From Arthrobacter sp. B3I9 (GTDB lineage: Bacteria > Actinomycetota > Actinomycetes > Actinomycetales > Micrococcaceae): a DNA stretch of 64,000 bases. The translations under genes and the position numbers were made by a program. The DNA lies in NCBI RefSeq assembly GCF_030816935.1, contig NZ_JAUSYO010000001.1, positions 744,001-808,000 on the forward strand, written 5' to 3'. The notes under the pieces were generated by a model. The model did not search any database and was not told the origin of the DNA. It saw only the letters and a program-made list of their open reading frames with translations. Positions 24,957 to 34,028 of the stretch are shown piece after piece (position 1 is the stretch's first letter; every line of letters starts with the position of its first letter).

Positions 24957-25525
24957 GGCAATCGCGAGGGCCGCAGCAGGTTCGCGTCGCCCGCGCGCCC
25001 GGGATCGAGCGGCACGGGGCTGACCAGCACGGCCGGTCCGCGGTACAGGACGCCGCCGGAAAGCACCTGGCACCGCACGCCGCCGCGCCCGCGCATGGCC
25101 TTATGGGCGCCGGGGGCGAGCATCTCATCCATCCACACGCAAGGGTGCGCAGGGCGCCCGGCCTTGAGCCGCACCAGCTCTCCGCGGGTCTCCAGTGCGA
25201 AATCGTGGCCGAGCAGCGGCGCCAGCTCGGCTCCTCGAATGACCACATTGCGACGCGTCAGCAGCGGGTCAAAAGGTGCCGTTCCCAGCTCGGCGGCCAT
25301 TGCTTCGAGGGCCTCGACGGCGAACACCGTGACGGCGGCATCCATGTGCGCGGCCTTGCCGAAGAACCGGTCCCCGACGATTCCCTTGCCGGCCACCAGC
25401 GTCGCCTGGCCGGCGTCGGTGGCGGGGACGTCAGCGGCGCCTTCGCTGGCGCGGCCGAAGTAGGCGTGGGCCGGCGACACCAGCAGATGCAGCACCTCGA
25501 CGTCGTATCTGTAGCTAGCCGTCAT
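24953..25525 (-). CDS. MOSC-domain protein
   Basis: A 190-residue MOSC-domain protein, the fold found at the C-terminus of molybdenum cofactor sulfurases and in YiiM/YuaD-type proteins. Motifs are GKGIVGDRFFG (residues about 47-57), LLTRRNVVIRG and the Cys-containing AHPCVWMDEML that is the expected sulfur- or cofactor-handling residue. Such proteins detoxify N-hydroxylated bases or serve molybdenum enzymes. It is divergent from the XRE-cupin regulator and shares about 100 bp of promoter space with it. A molybdenum oxidoreductase exists at 48-50 kb, but no link can be shown. Confidence 0.85.
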   Translation of the reverse strand: MTASYRYDVEVLHLLVSPAHAYFGRASEGAADVPATDAGQATLVAGKGIVGDRFFGKAAHMDAAVTVFAVEALEAMAAELGTAPFDPLLTRRNVVIRGAELAPLLGHDFALETRGELVRLKAGRPAHPCVWMDEMLAPGAHKAMRGRGGVRCQVLSGGVLYRGPAVLVSPVPLDPGRAGDANLLRPSRLP

Positions 25526-25585
25526 GCCACCAAACTACCGCCTCCGGGTTAGGGCAGCATGCGCCCAGAACCCAGAGGAGTTCAT

Positions 25586-25602
25586 TATCTTGACGATATC
25601 TT
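25586..25602. promoter_or_regulatory. Helically phased TATCTT direct repeats
   Basis: TATCTT occurs at 25586-25591 and again at 25597-25602, exactly 11 bp apart, in the promoter gap between the divergent MOSC and XRE-cupin genes. One-turn spacing suggests two same-face contacts of a regulator, perhaps autoregulation by the XRE protein. Confidence 0.4.
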
Positions 25603-25624
25603 CACTATGACGGAGGATCGAAGA

Positions 25625-26242
25625 ATGGACAATCACGGCGGCGCCCATCTCGGCATGCTCATGGAACACCCCGGCGTGGAGGACCAGGCCGAGCGCGCGA
25701 TGACGGCCGTGGGGGCGCTCGTCCTGCAACTCCGGCGCGAAGCCGGGTACAGCATCGGCAGCCTGGCCGCGGCGGCCGGGCTCAGCCCCGGCCTGCTCAG
25801 CCAGATCGAGCGCGGCCAGGGCAACCCCTCGCTGACCACGCTCATCAAGCTGTCCCAGGCCCTGAAGGTGCCGGTGGGACGCTTTTTCGACACCAAGGAC
25901 CAGGGTGGCGCCCTGGTGCGGCGCAATGACAGGCGGCGCCTCGAAGTTGCCGAGGACAACCTCATCTATGAACTCCTGACTCCTGACATGAGCGGGCAGC
26001 TGGGTATGCTCCGGGCCCAGATCGCGGCGGGGTGGGACAACGAGGACGCCCCCTTCAAGCATGCCGGTGAGGAGTGTGTGACCATCGTGCAGGGCCGACT
26101 CCACGTCTGCGTCAACGGCGTGGGGTATGACCTGGAGGAAGGCGACTCGCTGACCTACGACTCGTCGTTGCCGCACTGGTACCGCAATCCCACGTCGGAG
26201 GATGCGGTGCTCATCGGCGCGATGACGCCGCCGTCGTTTTAA
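25625..26242 (+). CDS. XRE-family regulator with C-terminal cupin
   Basis: A 205-residue transcription factor. The helix-turn-helix spans about residues 30-90 (LRREAGYSIGSLAAAAGL, then SQIERGQGNPSLTTLIKLSQ), and the C-terminal cupin spans about 130-200 (HAGEECVTIVQGRLHV, then YDSSLPHWYRNP with the ligand-site His). This PuuR-like architecture usually controls catabolism of amines, amino acids or small acids. The start is chosen at ATG 25625 because GGAGG lies eight bases upstream; the in-frame ATG 25607 has no ribosome site. The gene precedes an M20 deacetylase-MHS symporter unit on the same strand, which it may control. Confidence 0.85.
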   Translation: MDNHGGAHLGMLMEHPGVEDQAERAMTAVGALVLQLRREAGYSIGSLAAAAGLSPGLLSQIERGQGNPSLTTLIKLSQALKVPVGRFFDTKDQGGALVRRNDRRRLEVAEDNLIYELLTPDMSGQLGMLRAQIAAGWDNEDAPFKHAGEECVTIVQGRLHVCVNGVGYDLEEGDSLTYDSSLPHWYRNPTSEDAVLIGAMTPPSF

Positions 26243-26270
26243 CCGTTCCCTTCGGTTCCAGTGCGCAAGG

Positions 26271-26309
26271 AAGCGCGCGACGGCGGGGCGCCGCCTTGCC
26301 GGCGCGCTT
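26271..26309 (+). terminator. Hairpin after the XRE-cupin gene
   Basis: AAGCGCGC (26271-26278) pairs with GCGCGCTT (26302-26309), with further GGCG/CGCC pairing inside. Located 28 bp behind the stop codon; no T-run. Confidence 0.45.
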
Positions 26310-26349
26310 AGGGGTCGTTCAATAAAATGAAGAAATCGCTCCTAAAGTG

Positions 26350-26379
26350 TTGACAGCGTCAGCGGGCGGCCCGAATACT
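26350..26379 (+). promoter_or_regulatory. Sigma-70-type promoter of the M20 deacetylase-MHS operon
   Basis: A perfect -35 TTGACA (26350-26355), an 18-bp spacer and AATACT (26374-26379). The start codon follows 90 bp later, leaving room for a 5' leader in which I see no riboswitch fold. Confidence 0.55.
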
Positions 26380-26469
26380 AGTGGGAGTGCGTGCGGCCGA
26401 CAGGCTGACAGCGCCTCCGCTGCCGGTCACTCAGCTCCGGCCCGTTCACCACTTCCGAGGAACTTGCCC

Positions 26470-27699
26470 ATGACGCCCACCACCGCACCGGCACCCGCCG
26501 CTCCGGCCACTGCAGACCCCAGCGCCGCAGCGCTCGCCTGGGCCAAGACGCTTGTCTCGTTCGACACCACCAGCCGCAACTCGAACGTTGCGATGATCCA
26601 GTGCATTGCGGACGAGCTCACCGCCCACGGCATCACCCCCCTCATCGTTCCCAGCCCGGACGGCAACAAAGCCAACCTCTTCGCTACCATTCCGGCACAC
26701 GATGGCGCAGTCACCGGCGGGATCATGCTCGCAGGCCACACCGACGTGGTCCCGGTTGACGGCCAGGCGTGGGAAAGCGACCCCTTCACCCCCGAGGTCC
26801 GCGAGGGCCGGCTCTACGGCCGCGGCACCACGGACATGAAGGCCTTCAGCGGCGCAATCCTGGCCTTCCTGCCGGAGTTCCTGTCCCGCCCGCTGGCGGA
26901 ACCGCTGCACTTCGCCTGGACCTACGATGAAGAGGTCGGATGCCACGGCGCCGTCGTCCTCCTCGAGGAGCTGAAGGCGCGTGGTATCCACCCGCGGATA
27001 GGTTTCGTGGGCGAGCCGACCAGCATGCGTCCTGTCTCGGCGCACAAGAGCAGCCAGCTCTACCGCGTCACGGTCAGCGGCATCGCCGCCCACTCCTCGA
27101 TGACCTCCACCGGTGTCAACGCGATCGAATACGCGGCCAGGGCCATCGCCTTCATCCGTTCCCTCGCAGATGAGCACCGGCTCACCGGCCCGTTCGACCA
27201 GACCTTCGTGGTCCCCTACACCACCGCGAATGTCGGCGTCGTAAGCGGCGGGGCAGCAGTCAACACCGTTGCGGAAAAGTGCGAGTTCGAGTTCGAGTTC
27301 CGGACCATTCCCGGCGACGACCCGGGATCGGTGATAGCCCGCATCGAGGAAACCCTGGCCGGGCTGAGGGCCGAGATCCAGCAGGAGAACCCGGCAGCGG
27401 AGATCCGGATGGACTCGCTGGGCAAAGTTCCCGGCCTCAACCCCGACGGCCAGCGCGATGCACTCGCACTGGCCCAGAACCTCACCGGCCAGGCCGTCGA
27501 GGAGTCCGTGGTCTACGCCACCGAGGCCGGCCTTTTCCAGCAGGCCGGAATCGACACCGTGGTGTGCGGCCCCGGCAGCATGGACCAGGGCCACACCGCC
27601 AATGAATACGTCGAACTGACCCAGATCGCCGCTTGCGAAGACTTCCTGCAGGCTCTTACTGCCCACCTCTCCACGACCGAACGGACCCCGCAGCCATGA
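26470..27699 (+). CDS. argE: M20-family deacetylase, acetylornithine deacetylase type
   Basis: A 409-residue co-catalytic zinc hydrolase. Metal and catalytic residues show in LAGHTDVVPVDGQAW, YGRGTTDMKAF (bridging Asp), the Glu pair in WTYDEEVGCHGA, and the C-terminal His in DQGHTANEYVE. The lid domain starts near SAHKSSQLYRV. It fits acetylornithine deacetylase (ArgE) in length and motifs, but here it is coupled to an MHS symporter through an ATGA overlap and preceded by an XRE-cupin regulator, which suggests catabolism of an imported N-acyl amino acid rather than arginine synthesis. The start ATG 26470 follows CGAGGAA. The N-terminus is Ala/Pro-rich for about 20 residues. Confidence 0.78.
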   Translation: MTPTTAPAPAAPATADPSAAALAWAKTLVSFDTTSRNSNVAMIQCIADELTAHGITPLIVPSPDGNKANLFATIPAHDGAVTGGIMLAGHTDVVPVDGQAWESDPFTPEVREGRLYGRGTTDMKAFSGAILAFLPEFLSRPLAEPLHFAWTYDEEVGCHGAVVLLEELKARGIHPRIGFVGEPTSMRPVSAHKSSQLYRVTVSGIAAHSSMTSTGVNAIEYAARAIAFIRSLADEHRLTGPFDQTFVVPYTTANVGVVSGGAAVNTVAEKCEFEFEFRTIPGDDPGSVIARIEETLAGLRAEIQQENPAAEIRMDSLGKVPGLNPDGQRDALALAQNLTGQAVEESVVYATEAGLFQQAGIDTVVCGPGSMDQGHTANEYVELTQIAACEDFLQALTAHLSTTERTPQP

Positions 27700-29018
27700 G
27701 CCATCAAACTGCCACGAGCGCTGGATCCAGCGACCAGGTCACCGACCCCCGTCCGCCGGCCGTCCTGGCCCTCGAAAAAAGCAACGCCCGCAAAGCCGTC
27801 GTCGCCGCTTCCATCGGCAACGGCCTCGAGTGGTTCGACCTGATCGTGTACGGCACATTCGCCGTCACCATCTCCAAGCTGTTCTTCCCCACCACGAGCG
27901 AAGCCGCGTCGCTGCTTTTGACCTTCGCGTCGTTCGGCGTTTCCTTCATCATGCGGCCACTGGGCGGCATCCTGATCGGGCGCTACGCAGACAAGGCCGG
28001 CCGCAAGGCGGGCATGCTGGTTTCCATCCTTGTCATGTTCGTCGGCACCCTGCTCATTGTCGTTGCGCCGACGGCCGCAGCCATCGGGGTGGCCGCGAGT
28101 GTTCTGGTGCTGATCGCCCGGCTGCTGCAGGGCTTCGCCACCGGCGGTGAATTCGGCACGGCAACGGCCTACCTGATTGAGTACGCCCCCAGCCGGAAGG
28201 CGTTCTACGGAAGCTGGCAGGTGGCCACCCAGGGTGGCGGCATCCTGCTGGCAGGAATCTTCGGATTCGTGCTGAACAGCTATCTCGCCGCGCAGTCGCT
28301 CGAGTCCTGGGGCTGGCGTCTGCCGTTCATCTTTGCGCTGGCCATCGGACCGGTGGGCTGGTACATCCGGTCCAAGATGGAGGAAACCCCGGAGTTCAGG
28401 GCCACCGAGAAGTCCGCCGCGCCGCTGAAGGAAACCTTCATTGGCAACGGCGGCCGGCTCTGGGCCATCGTCGGCGTTGTGTCCCTCGGGTCCGTGGGCG
28501 TCTATATCGCCCTGTTCATGCCGACCTACGCGATCGTGAACCTCGGCATGCCGAAGACCGTGGCGTTCCTGTCCACCCTGATCTTCGGTGTGGTCATGAG
28601 CGTCGGTTCCCCGTTCATCGGCATGCTCGCTGACAAGGTGGGCCCGGCCCGGGTCATGACCTGGGCGGCTGCCGGAACCATCGTCGTCGGCATCCCCGCG
28701 TTCCTGGGGCTCATCGCTGCGCCGGAATTGCCCACCATGATCGTGGTGGAACTGGTGCTGTCGGTGCTGGCCACGGCCTACTTCGCACCGCTGCCGGCCA
28801 TCATGTCCTCGATGTTCCCAGCCCGCATCCGGTCCACGGGACTATCGCTGGGCTACAACATCGGCGTCACTGTCTTCGGCGGCTTTGCCCCGTTCATCCT
28901 GACGTGGCTGATCGGCAGCACGGGCTCCCTGCTGGTGCCCGGCTACTACCTGGTGGCCATCGCGGTCATCGCGGCGATAAGCCTGACCATTTCGCGGAAG
29001 GTCTACCGCCAGGCCTGA
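27696..29018 (+). CDS. MHS-family metabolite:H+ symporter
   Basis: A 440-residue major facilitator of the metabolite:H+ symporter branch (relatives carry proline/betaine, citrate, alpha-ketoglutarate or shikimate). The N-terminal motif ASIGNGLEWFDLIVYG is characteristic of this branch. Loop 2-3 reads GRYADKAGRKAGM and helix 5 has LLQGFATGGEFGTA. The start ATG 27696 overlaps the stop of the deacetylase gene (ATGA), so both are one operon and the carrier probably imports the deacetylase substrate. A proline/betaine role is possible given the betaine genes elsewhere in the window, but the operon partner argues for an acylated amino acid. Confidence 0.85.
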   Translation: MSHQTATSAGSSDQVTDPRPPAVLALEKSNARKAVVAASIGNGLEWFDLIVYGTFAVTISKLFFPTTSEAASLLLTFASFGVSFIMRPLGGILIGRYADKAGRKAGMLVSILVMFVGTLLIVVAPTAAAIGVAASVLVLIARLLQGFATGGEFGTATAYLIEYAPSRKAFYGSWQVATQGGGILLAGIFGFVLNSYLAAQSLESWGWRLPFIFALAIGPVGWYIRSKMEETPEFRATEKSAAPLKETFIGNGGRLWAIVGVVSLGSVGVYIALFMPTYAIVNLGMPKTVAFLSTLIFGVVMSVGSPFIGMLADKVGPARVMTWAAAGTIVVGIPAFLGLIAAPELPTMIVVELVLSVLATAYFAPLPAIMSSMFPARIRSTGLSLGYNIGVTVFGGFAPFILTWLIGSTGSLLVPGYYLVAIAVIAAISLTISRKVYRQA

Positions 29019-29027
29019 TCCACAAGA

Positions 29028-29069
29028 AAGCGGCTCCCGATCCACCGGATCGGGAGCCGCTTTTGTTTT
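29028..29069 (+). terminator. Rho-independent terminator
   Basis: AAGCGGCTCCCGATCC (29028-29043) pairs perfectly over 16 bp with 29047-29062 around ACC, followed by TTGTTTT. It ends the M20-MHS operon and separates it from the convergent gntR gene. Confidence 0.92.
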
Positions 29070-29093
29070 GTCCGCGGGCAGTGAACCCCGGGC

Positions 29094-29804
29094 TCAGTGC
29101 TGATTTTTACCGGCAAATTTTGTGAGGCCGGACGAGCGCGACCGAATCCCCGCGATGTGCTCGTTCATCGCGGCCATGGCGGCCTCGGCGTCGTGTGCAC
29201 GAAAGGCGTCAATGATCGCTTGGTGTTCCCGCACTGTATGTTCGCCGCTCATGTCGTTCTGCACCAGGAGCCGGAACCGCTGAATGTGGCCCTCGATTGA
29301 GCTGTAGGCCCTCAGCAGGAACTCATTGTCCGTGGCTTCCGCGATGCGGCGGTGAAAGCTCTCATCGGCTTTCCAGTAGGCGCGGTAGCCGGCGAAGGTG
29401 TCGCCGCCAAGACGAGACGCGTCGAGATCCCTGTTGAACTCCTCAAGTTCGGCCACCAGCCCGTCGGTCACGTTGGTGCAGGCGATCCGCGTGAGTGCAG
29501 GCTCAAGGACGTGCCGGGAGGTCAGGAGCGCCTCTACGTCGGCTGCCGTCGGTTCCGGAGCGACCTTGTATCCCCGAAGTGCCTCGCGCCGGACCATCCC
29601 TGTTGCCTCGAGCCGCGCCAGGGCTTCGCGGACCGGAGTGGAGGACACCTTGAAACGCTTGGCCAGTCCGTCGATGCTCAGCGGCGAGCCGGTGGAGATT
29701 TTGTCGTCCAGCAGCAGGGACAAGACGGCCTCGAACACCTGGTCCACCAGCATGGGACGTGCGGCGAATGGGCCCGCTTCTTCTTCCGGCGAGATGGCGT
29801 TCAT
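29094..29804 (-). CDS. GntR-family regulator, FCD subfamily
   Basis: A 236-residue regulator. The winged helix covers residues about 20-85 (FKVSSTPVREALARLEATGMV), and the all-helical FCD effector domain follows, with metal-binding His candidates in the ADESFHRRIAEATDNEF and VREHQAIIDA helices. It ends in an Arg/Ser-rich tail. It is divergent from the ABC importer-hydroxyacid oxidase operon that starts at 30047, and a perfect GntR-type dyad lies between them, so it most probably represses that operon until its organic-acid ligand is present. AGAGGA precedes the ATG. Confidence 0.87.
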   Translation of the reverse strand: MNAISPEEEAGPFAARPMLVDQVFEAVLSLLLDDKISTGSPLSIDGLAKRFKVSSTPVREALARLEATGMVRREALRGYKVAPEPTAADVEALLTSRHVLEPALTRIACTNVTDGLVAELEEFNRDLDASRLGGDTFAGYRAYWKADESFHRRIAEATDNEFLLRAYSSIEGHIQRFRLLVQNDMSGEHTVREHQAIIDAFRAHDAEAAMAAMNEHIAGIRSRSSGLTKFAGKNQH

Positions 29805-29897
29805 GTGGAGATCCTCTACGAAGTGATGGTTCTGGTTGGAGCGTAGTCCTAGTGCCTGCGTGCCTGACCGTTAGGGACTGTAACTCGTTGCCGGAGG

Positions 29898-29920
29898 ATC
29901 ATGCATGATGTACGGTACAT
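29898..29920. promoter_or_regulatory. GntR-type operators before the ABC importer operon
   Basis: Two abutting palindromes: ATCATGCATGAT (29898-29909) and ATGTACGGTACAT (29908-29920, TGTAC/GTACA arms around one base). The second has the form typical of FCD-type GntR sites. They lie between the divergent gntR and ABC genes. Confidence 0.65.
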
Positions 29921-30046
29921 GATACCAAGCGCCTAGTGATCTGGAACACACAAAGGCGCTGTTGTCCCTCCGACAACGATCGGCGGTTGGGCCCAACGGC
30001 TTGAGCCTTCCGACTCGGCATGAACTCGACTCTCAAAGGTGTGCAG

Positions 30047-30961
30047 ATGAAGCAGCTCCGAACAACGTTTTTGTCCCTCGCCGCAGTCTCCCTTGCAGGC
30101 GTCCTACTGACGGGATGCTCTAACCCGTCGACGGCCAGCGGAACCACTCCAGAGGCGGCAAAATCTTCGGGCTCCACGGCAGCGGTCCAAACCGATGCCG
30201 CCGCTGCTGCAGCGCTTCCCCAGGCCATCCGAGACAAGGGAACCCTGACGGTGACCATGAGCCAGAGTTCGCCGCCGCTGCACTTCATGGCAGCAGACGG
30301 GACCACCACCATCGGCGTGGACCCCGAGATTGCGGCCGCACTGGGGCAGGCGCTAGGGCTCAAGACCACCGTTGTCAGCGGGCCGTTCGACGGCATCATT
30401 CCCGGCATTGCCGCCGGCAAGTTCGACATGGCCATTTCCCAGATGTCGCCCTCTGCCGAGCGGATGAAGGTGCTCGACTTCGTCGACTACTACCAGTCCG
30501 GAAGTGGGATCGGTGTTGCCCCGGGGAACCCCCAGCACCTTAGCGTGGACGCCCTATGCGGCAAGCGCGTGGGCGTGCTGAAGGGCTCATTCCAAGATCT
30601 CAAGAGGCTTCCGGCGCTGTCCGAAGCATGCACGTCCGCCGGTAAGGAAGCCATCCAGGCCATGACCTACCCCGATATGCAGGCGCCCAACCTGGCGCTT
30701 ACTGCCGGCAGGATCGATGCCGTGTACGTTGACGGCCCTACTCTCGGCTACGCAATCAAGCAGGGCGGCCAGATCGAGCTGCTGGGGGAGAAGGACCTGT
30801 CGCCCGTCAGCATCGGGTTCAAAAAGGGTGCGGGCCTGGAGAAGGCGGTGCAACTGGGCATGGAGTCTCTTGCCAAGAGCGGCAAGTACAAGGAGATTCT
30901 CGACAAGTGGGGTGTAGGCACCGGTGTCATCTCGGACTTCGCCTTCAACAAGGCACAGTAG
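30047..30961 (+). CDS. ABC importer substrate-binding lipoprotein, amino acid type
   Basis: A 304-residue extracytoplasmic solute-binding protein. A signal peptide with lipobox LLTGCSN places the lipidated Cys near residue 24, followed by a Ser/Thr/Ala linker. The family 3 (SBP_bac_3) domain runs from about residue 60 with LTVTMSQSSPPLHFM, DPEIAAALGQALGL and FDMAISQMSPSAERMKVLDFVDYY, split here by motif. Family 3 proteins bind polar amino acids, opines or small organic acids. The start is ATG 30047; the in-frame ATG 30020 has no ribosome site. It forms an operon with permease, ATPase and a 2-hydroxyacid oxidase, so the ligand could be a hydroxy- or amino-acid that yields a 2-hydroxyacid. Confidence 0.88.
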   Translation: MKQLRTTFLSLAAVSLAGVLLTGCSNPSTASGTTPEAAKSSGSTAAVQTDAAAAAALPQAIRDKGTLTVTMSQSSPPLHFMAADGTTTIGVDPEIAAALGQALGLKTTVVSGPFDGIIPGIAAGKFDMAISQMSPSAERMKVLDFVDYYQSGSGIGVAPGNPQHLSVDALCGKRVGVLKGSFQDLKRLPALSEACTSAGKEAIQAMTYPDMQAPNLALTAGRIDAVYVDGPTLGYAIKQGGQIELLGEKDLSPVSIGFKKGAGLEKAVQLGMESLAKSGKYKEILDKWGVGTGVISDFAFNKAQ

Positions 30962-30968
30962 GCCGGCC

Positions 30969-31928
30969 ATGAGCGACACCGCCATGGCATCAGGCGACCG
31001 GGCGCTTGCCGGCGACGGCATAGACCGCCAGCTTCTGTTGGGCCGTCCGCATCAGCGTCACGGGCTGTTGTGGCTGACCGCTGCCATCGTCCTGTTCGCC
31101 ATCTTTCTGGTCGGCTACTCACTGGTCACCAATCCCCGATTCGAATGGGGCGTAGTTTTCGGCTGGTTCACCTCGGAGCGGCTGTTTACAGGCCTGCTGC
31201 GGACTCTTCAGCTGACGGTTATCGCCATGACCGTCGGCATCGTCGTCGGGGTCCTGCTGGCACTTGCCCGGCTCGCCCCGAACTTCATCATCGCTGGGGT
31301 CGCAGCTTTCCTGGTCTGGCTTTTCCGGGGCGTTCCGGTATTCGTCCAACTCCTCTTCTGGGGGTTCATCGCCGCGATCTATCCCCGGATCGCCGTCGGG
31401 GTTCCGTTTGGACCAGAGTTCTTCTCGGTGGACGCCAACGTGATCATCACCCCTTTCCTCGCCGCAATCCTCGGCCTCGGCCTCAACGAGGGCGCCTACA
31501 TGTCCGAAATTGTCCGGGCGGGCCTCTTGAGCGTCCACCGCGGCCAGACCGAGGCCGCGAAGGCGCTGGGAATGAGGCGGTTCACCATCCTTTGGCGAGT
31601 CGTGCTGCCCCAGGCGATGAAGATCATCATCCCGCCCACCGGAAACCAGACCATTTCGATGCTGAAAACGACGTCGCTGGTCAGCGTCCTGGCTTTTCCG
31701 GAACTGCTGTACTCCGCACAGCTCGTTTACAGCGCAAACTTCAAAACCATCCCACTCCTGATTGCTGCAAGCCTTTGGTACCTGCTGGTCACCAGCATTC
31801 TGAGCTTGGGCCAGTTCTACATCGAACGCCATTTCAACAGAGGAACGGCAGCGCCGGGGCGCAGTTCCCGCCGCAAGGCTAGAGAATTGCGGTCCCGCAC
31901 CACCGCCGCGCAGGAGGTCCAATCGTGA
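30969..31928 (+). CDS. ABC importer permease, polar amino acid type
   Basis: A 319-residue inner membrane permease of the HisM/GlnP type with about five to six helices. After a 45-residue cytoplasmic N-terminus the first helix is [16 protein letters not shown]. The EAA loop that docks the ATPase reads [14 protein letters not shown] and continues with [15 protein letters not shown] single permease gene suggests a homodimer. The start is ATG 30969, eight bases after the binding-protein stop. Its stop overlaps the GTG of the ATPase gene. Confidence 0.88.
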   Translation: MSDTAMASGDRALAGDGIDRQLLLGRPHQRHGLLWLTAAIVLFAIFLVGYSLVTNPRFEWGVVFGWFTSERLFTGLLRTLQLTVIAMTVGIVVGVLLALARLAPNFIIAGVAAFLVWLFRGVPVFVQLLFWGFIAAIYPRIAVGVPFGPEFFSVDANVIITPFLAAILGLGLNEGAYMSEIVRAGLLSVHRGQTEAAKALGMRRFTILWRVVLPQAMKIIIPPTGNQTISMLKTTSLVSVLAFPELLYSAQLVYSANFKTIPLLIAASLWYLLVTSILSLGQFYIERHFNRGTAAPGRSSRRKARELRSRTTAAQEVQS

Positions 31929-32689
31929 ACGACGTAGTGGTAGAGGCCAGAGGCGTCACCAAGCACTTCGGTGACCTCAACGTCCTCAAAGGGATCGACC
32001 TAACGATTAATAAAGGCGATGTCACCTGCATCATCGGACCCTCCGGTTCCGGCAAGTCCACGTTCCTGCGCTGTATTAACCAGTTGGAAACGCTCGACGG
32101 CGGCTACATCCTCGTTGAGGGACAGCCGGTGGGGGTGAAGATCAAGAACGGCCGCGTGCACGCGCAGAGCAACGCCGAGGCCGCGAGATCCCGCGAAAAC
32201 ATCGGCATGGTCTTCCAAGGGTTCAATCTCTTTCCCCACATGACTGTGCTCGAGAACGTCTGCGAGGCACCAATAAGGGTGAGGAAGGAAAACCGCAAGG
32301 TCGTCCAGGAGCGGGCCCGGTCCCTTCTGGAGCGGGTAGGGCTGGCAGCCAAGGCGGACTCGTATCCGGGTTCCCTGTCCGGCGGGCAGCAGCAACGGGT
32401 GGCCATCGCGCGGGCACTGGCAATGGAGCCGCGGTTGATGCTCTTTGACGAGCCGACGTCGGCCCTGGATCCGGAACTGGTGGGCGAGGTGCTCCACGTG
32501 ATGCGTGGGCTGGCCGATGCCGGGATGACGATGATCGTGGTAACCCACGAAATCGGTTTTGCCCGGGAGGTCAGCGACCACCTGATTTTCATGGACGACG
32601 GCAGCATCGTGGAGCAGGGCGATCCGCGCACTGTCCTGCGGGATCCCCAGCATGAGCGCACCAGGCAGTTCCTGGCGAAAGTACTTTAG
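31925..32689 (+). CDS. ABC importer ATP-binding protein, polar amino acid type
   Basis: A 254-residue ATPase of the GlnQ/HisP type. Walker A is GPSGSGKST, the Q-loop [18 protein letters not shown], the signature [16 protein letters not shown], Walker [15 protein letters not shown], and the switch His is in [10 protein letters not shown] short insertion after the first strand pair ([15 protein letters not shown]) is found in several opine and hydroxyacid-related importers. The start is GTG 31925, overlapping the permease TGA. It energises the importer encoded by the two genes before it. Confidence 0.9.
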   Translation: MNDVVVEARGVTKHFGDLNVLKGIDLTINKGDVTCIIGPSGSGKSTFLRCINQLETLDGGYILVEGQPVGVKIKNGRVHAQSNAEAARSRENIGMVFQGFNLFPHMTVLENVCEAPIRVRKENRKVVQERARSLLERVGLAAKADSYPGSLSGGQQQRVAIARALAMEPRLMLFDEPTSALDPELVGEVLHVMRGLADAGMTMIVVTHEIGFAREVSDHLIFMDDGSIVEQGDPRTVLRDPQHERTRQFLAKVL

Positions 32690-32712
32690 ACCTTTGAATT
32701 GGAGTGGGCATC

Positions 32713-33888
32713 TTGAGAAATAAATGGATTGTCAGCATCGACGACTACCGCAGAGCGTCCCGGAAGCACCTTCCGAGGATGATTTCTGATTACCTGGAGG
32801 GTGGCGCGCTGGACGAAATCACCATGCGAGCCAACGAGGAGCACTTCGACGCCCTGATGCTTCGCCAGCGTTCCATGGTGGACGTGACGGGCATGGACAC
32901 ATCCACTACCGTCCTTGGACGGTCCCTGGCGATGCCGCTCATGGTGGCGCCCATGGGCATGCTCACCATCTTCCACCCAGGTTCTGACCCCGCGGTTGCC
33001 CGTGCCGCCGTCCGGGCGGGATCGATTTTCATTCACAGCGCCTGGGCCGGATGCTCCCTCGAAGAAGTCGCCAAGGTGGCTCCGAACAATCTGTGGGCAC
33101 AGGTGGCTTTCTGGAAGGATCCCGAGGAGACTGCCAGCTACATCAAGAGGGCCCGGGCAGTCGGTGTCGATACGCTGGTGGTCGCCGGTGACGTCGGGTC
33201 CTCTAGCAAGCGGGAACGCGACCTCCACCACGGGTTGTCCATGCCGCCGCGTCCCCCGGTCGCAGACTACTTCAACGCGGCGACCCGCCCCGGATGGCTG
33301 TGGCGGTGGCTCACCGGCCGGAAGATGACGTACGGCAACTATGCGGTGAACGGCCGTCCACTCCGGATGGATGAAATGAACAGCTGGATGGCGTCGAACA
33401 AGAACCCCGCAGCAACGTGGGACGACTTCGCTAAGCTCCGCTCGGAATGGTCGGGAAACCTCGTCATCAAGGGAATCATGGATGCCGAAGATGCGGCCCG
33501 CGCCGTGGACGAAGGGGCGGACGGCATCTTTATCTCCAACCACGGCGGCCGGCAGTTTGACGCCCAGCCTGCCACCATCGACGTCCTGCCTTCCATCGTC
33601 GAAGCTGTGGGCGGGCGGGCGGAGATCTACCTTGACGGCGGAGTCCGGCGCGGCCACGACATCGTGAAGGCTGTGGCGCTGGGAGCCCGGGCAGTGCTTG
33701 CGGGGCGGCCGTTCGCCTACGCCCTTGCCACCGGTGGAGAACCTGCGGTTGACCGCGCATTCGGCATCCTGCGTGAGGAGCTGAAGGGGGCCATGGGTTT
33801 CGTGGGCAAGGCCTCTGTTGCGGAACTGGACAAAACCGTCTTCGCGAACCAGAGCCACTCGCCGGTGTTGAACGGCGTGCTCCTGTAA
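32713..33888 (+). CDS. FMN-dependent L-2-hydroxyacid oxidase/dehydrogenase
   Basis: A 391-residue TIM-barrel flavoenzyme of the glycolate oxidase/lactate oxidase/LldD family. Key features are MVAPMGMLTIFHP (FMN site), SIFIHSAWAGCSLEEVA, the substrate Lys in GNLVIKGIMDAEDA, and the catalytic His and Arg in ISNHGGRQFDAQPATID followed by IYLDGGVRRGHD. TTG 32713 is used as start because GGAG lies eight bases upstream; the GTG at 32704 overlaps that site. The gene is the last of the GntR-controlled ABC importer operon, so it probably oxidises the imported acid. Substrate (lactate, glycolate, mandelate or a longer hydroxyacid) is unresolved. Confidence 0.85.
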   Translation: MRNKWIVSIDDYRRASRKHLPRMISDYLEGGALDEITMRANEEHFDALMLRQRSMVDVTGMDTSTTVLGRSLAMPLMVAPMGMLTIFHPGSDPAVARAAVRAGSIFIHSAWAGCSLEEVAKVAPNNLWAQVAFWKDPEETASYIKRARAVGVDTLVVAGDVGSSSKRERDLHHGLSMPPRPPVADYFNAATRPGWLWRWLTGRKMTYGNYAVNGRPLRMDEMNSWMASNKNPAATWDDFAKLRSEWSGNLVIKGIMDAEDAARAVDEGADGIFISNHGGRQFDAQPATIDVLPSIVEAVGGRAEIYLDGGVRRGHDIVKAVALGARAVLAGRPFAYALATGGEPAVDRAFGILREELKGAMGFVGKASVAELDKTVFANQSHSPVLNGVLL

Positions 33889-34028
33889 ATCCTGCCAGGG
33901 CTGGCATCAACGCGTCGGGCTACCCCCGGGTGAATGTGCCGGCGGGCGGCACCGTGGAGCCCGTCCGCAAACCCGGCGCCGATACTGAGGCGGAGCACTG
34001 ACCAGGAGCAACGACCAGCAGCTGGTGG

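Noticed and set aside
33889..34012. A short open stretch ending GTVEPVRKPGADTEAEH after the hydroxyacid oxidase
   Set aside because: It has no ribosome site, its frame runs back into the oxidase gene out of frame, and I recognise no family; there is not enough to call a gene remnant.
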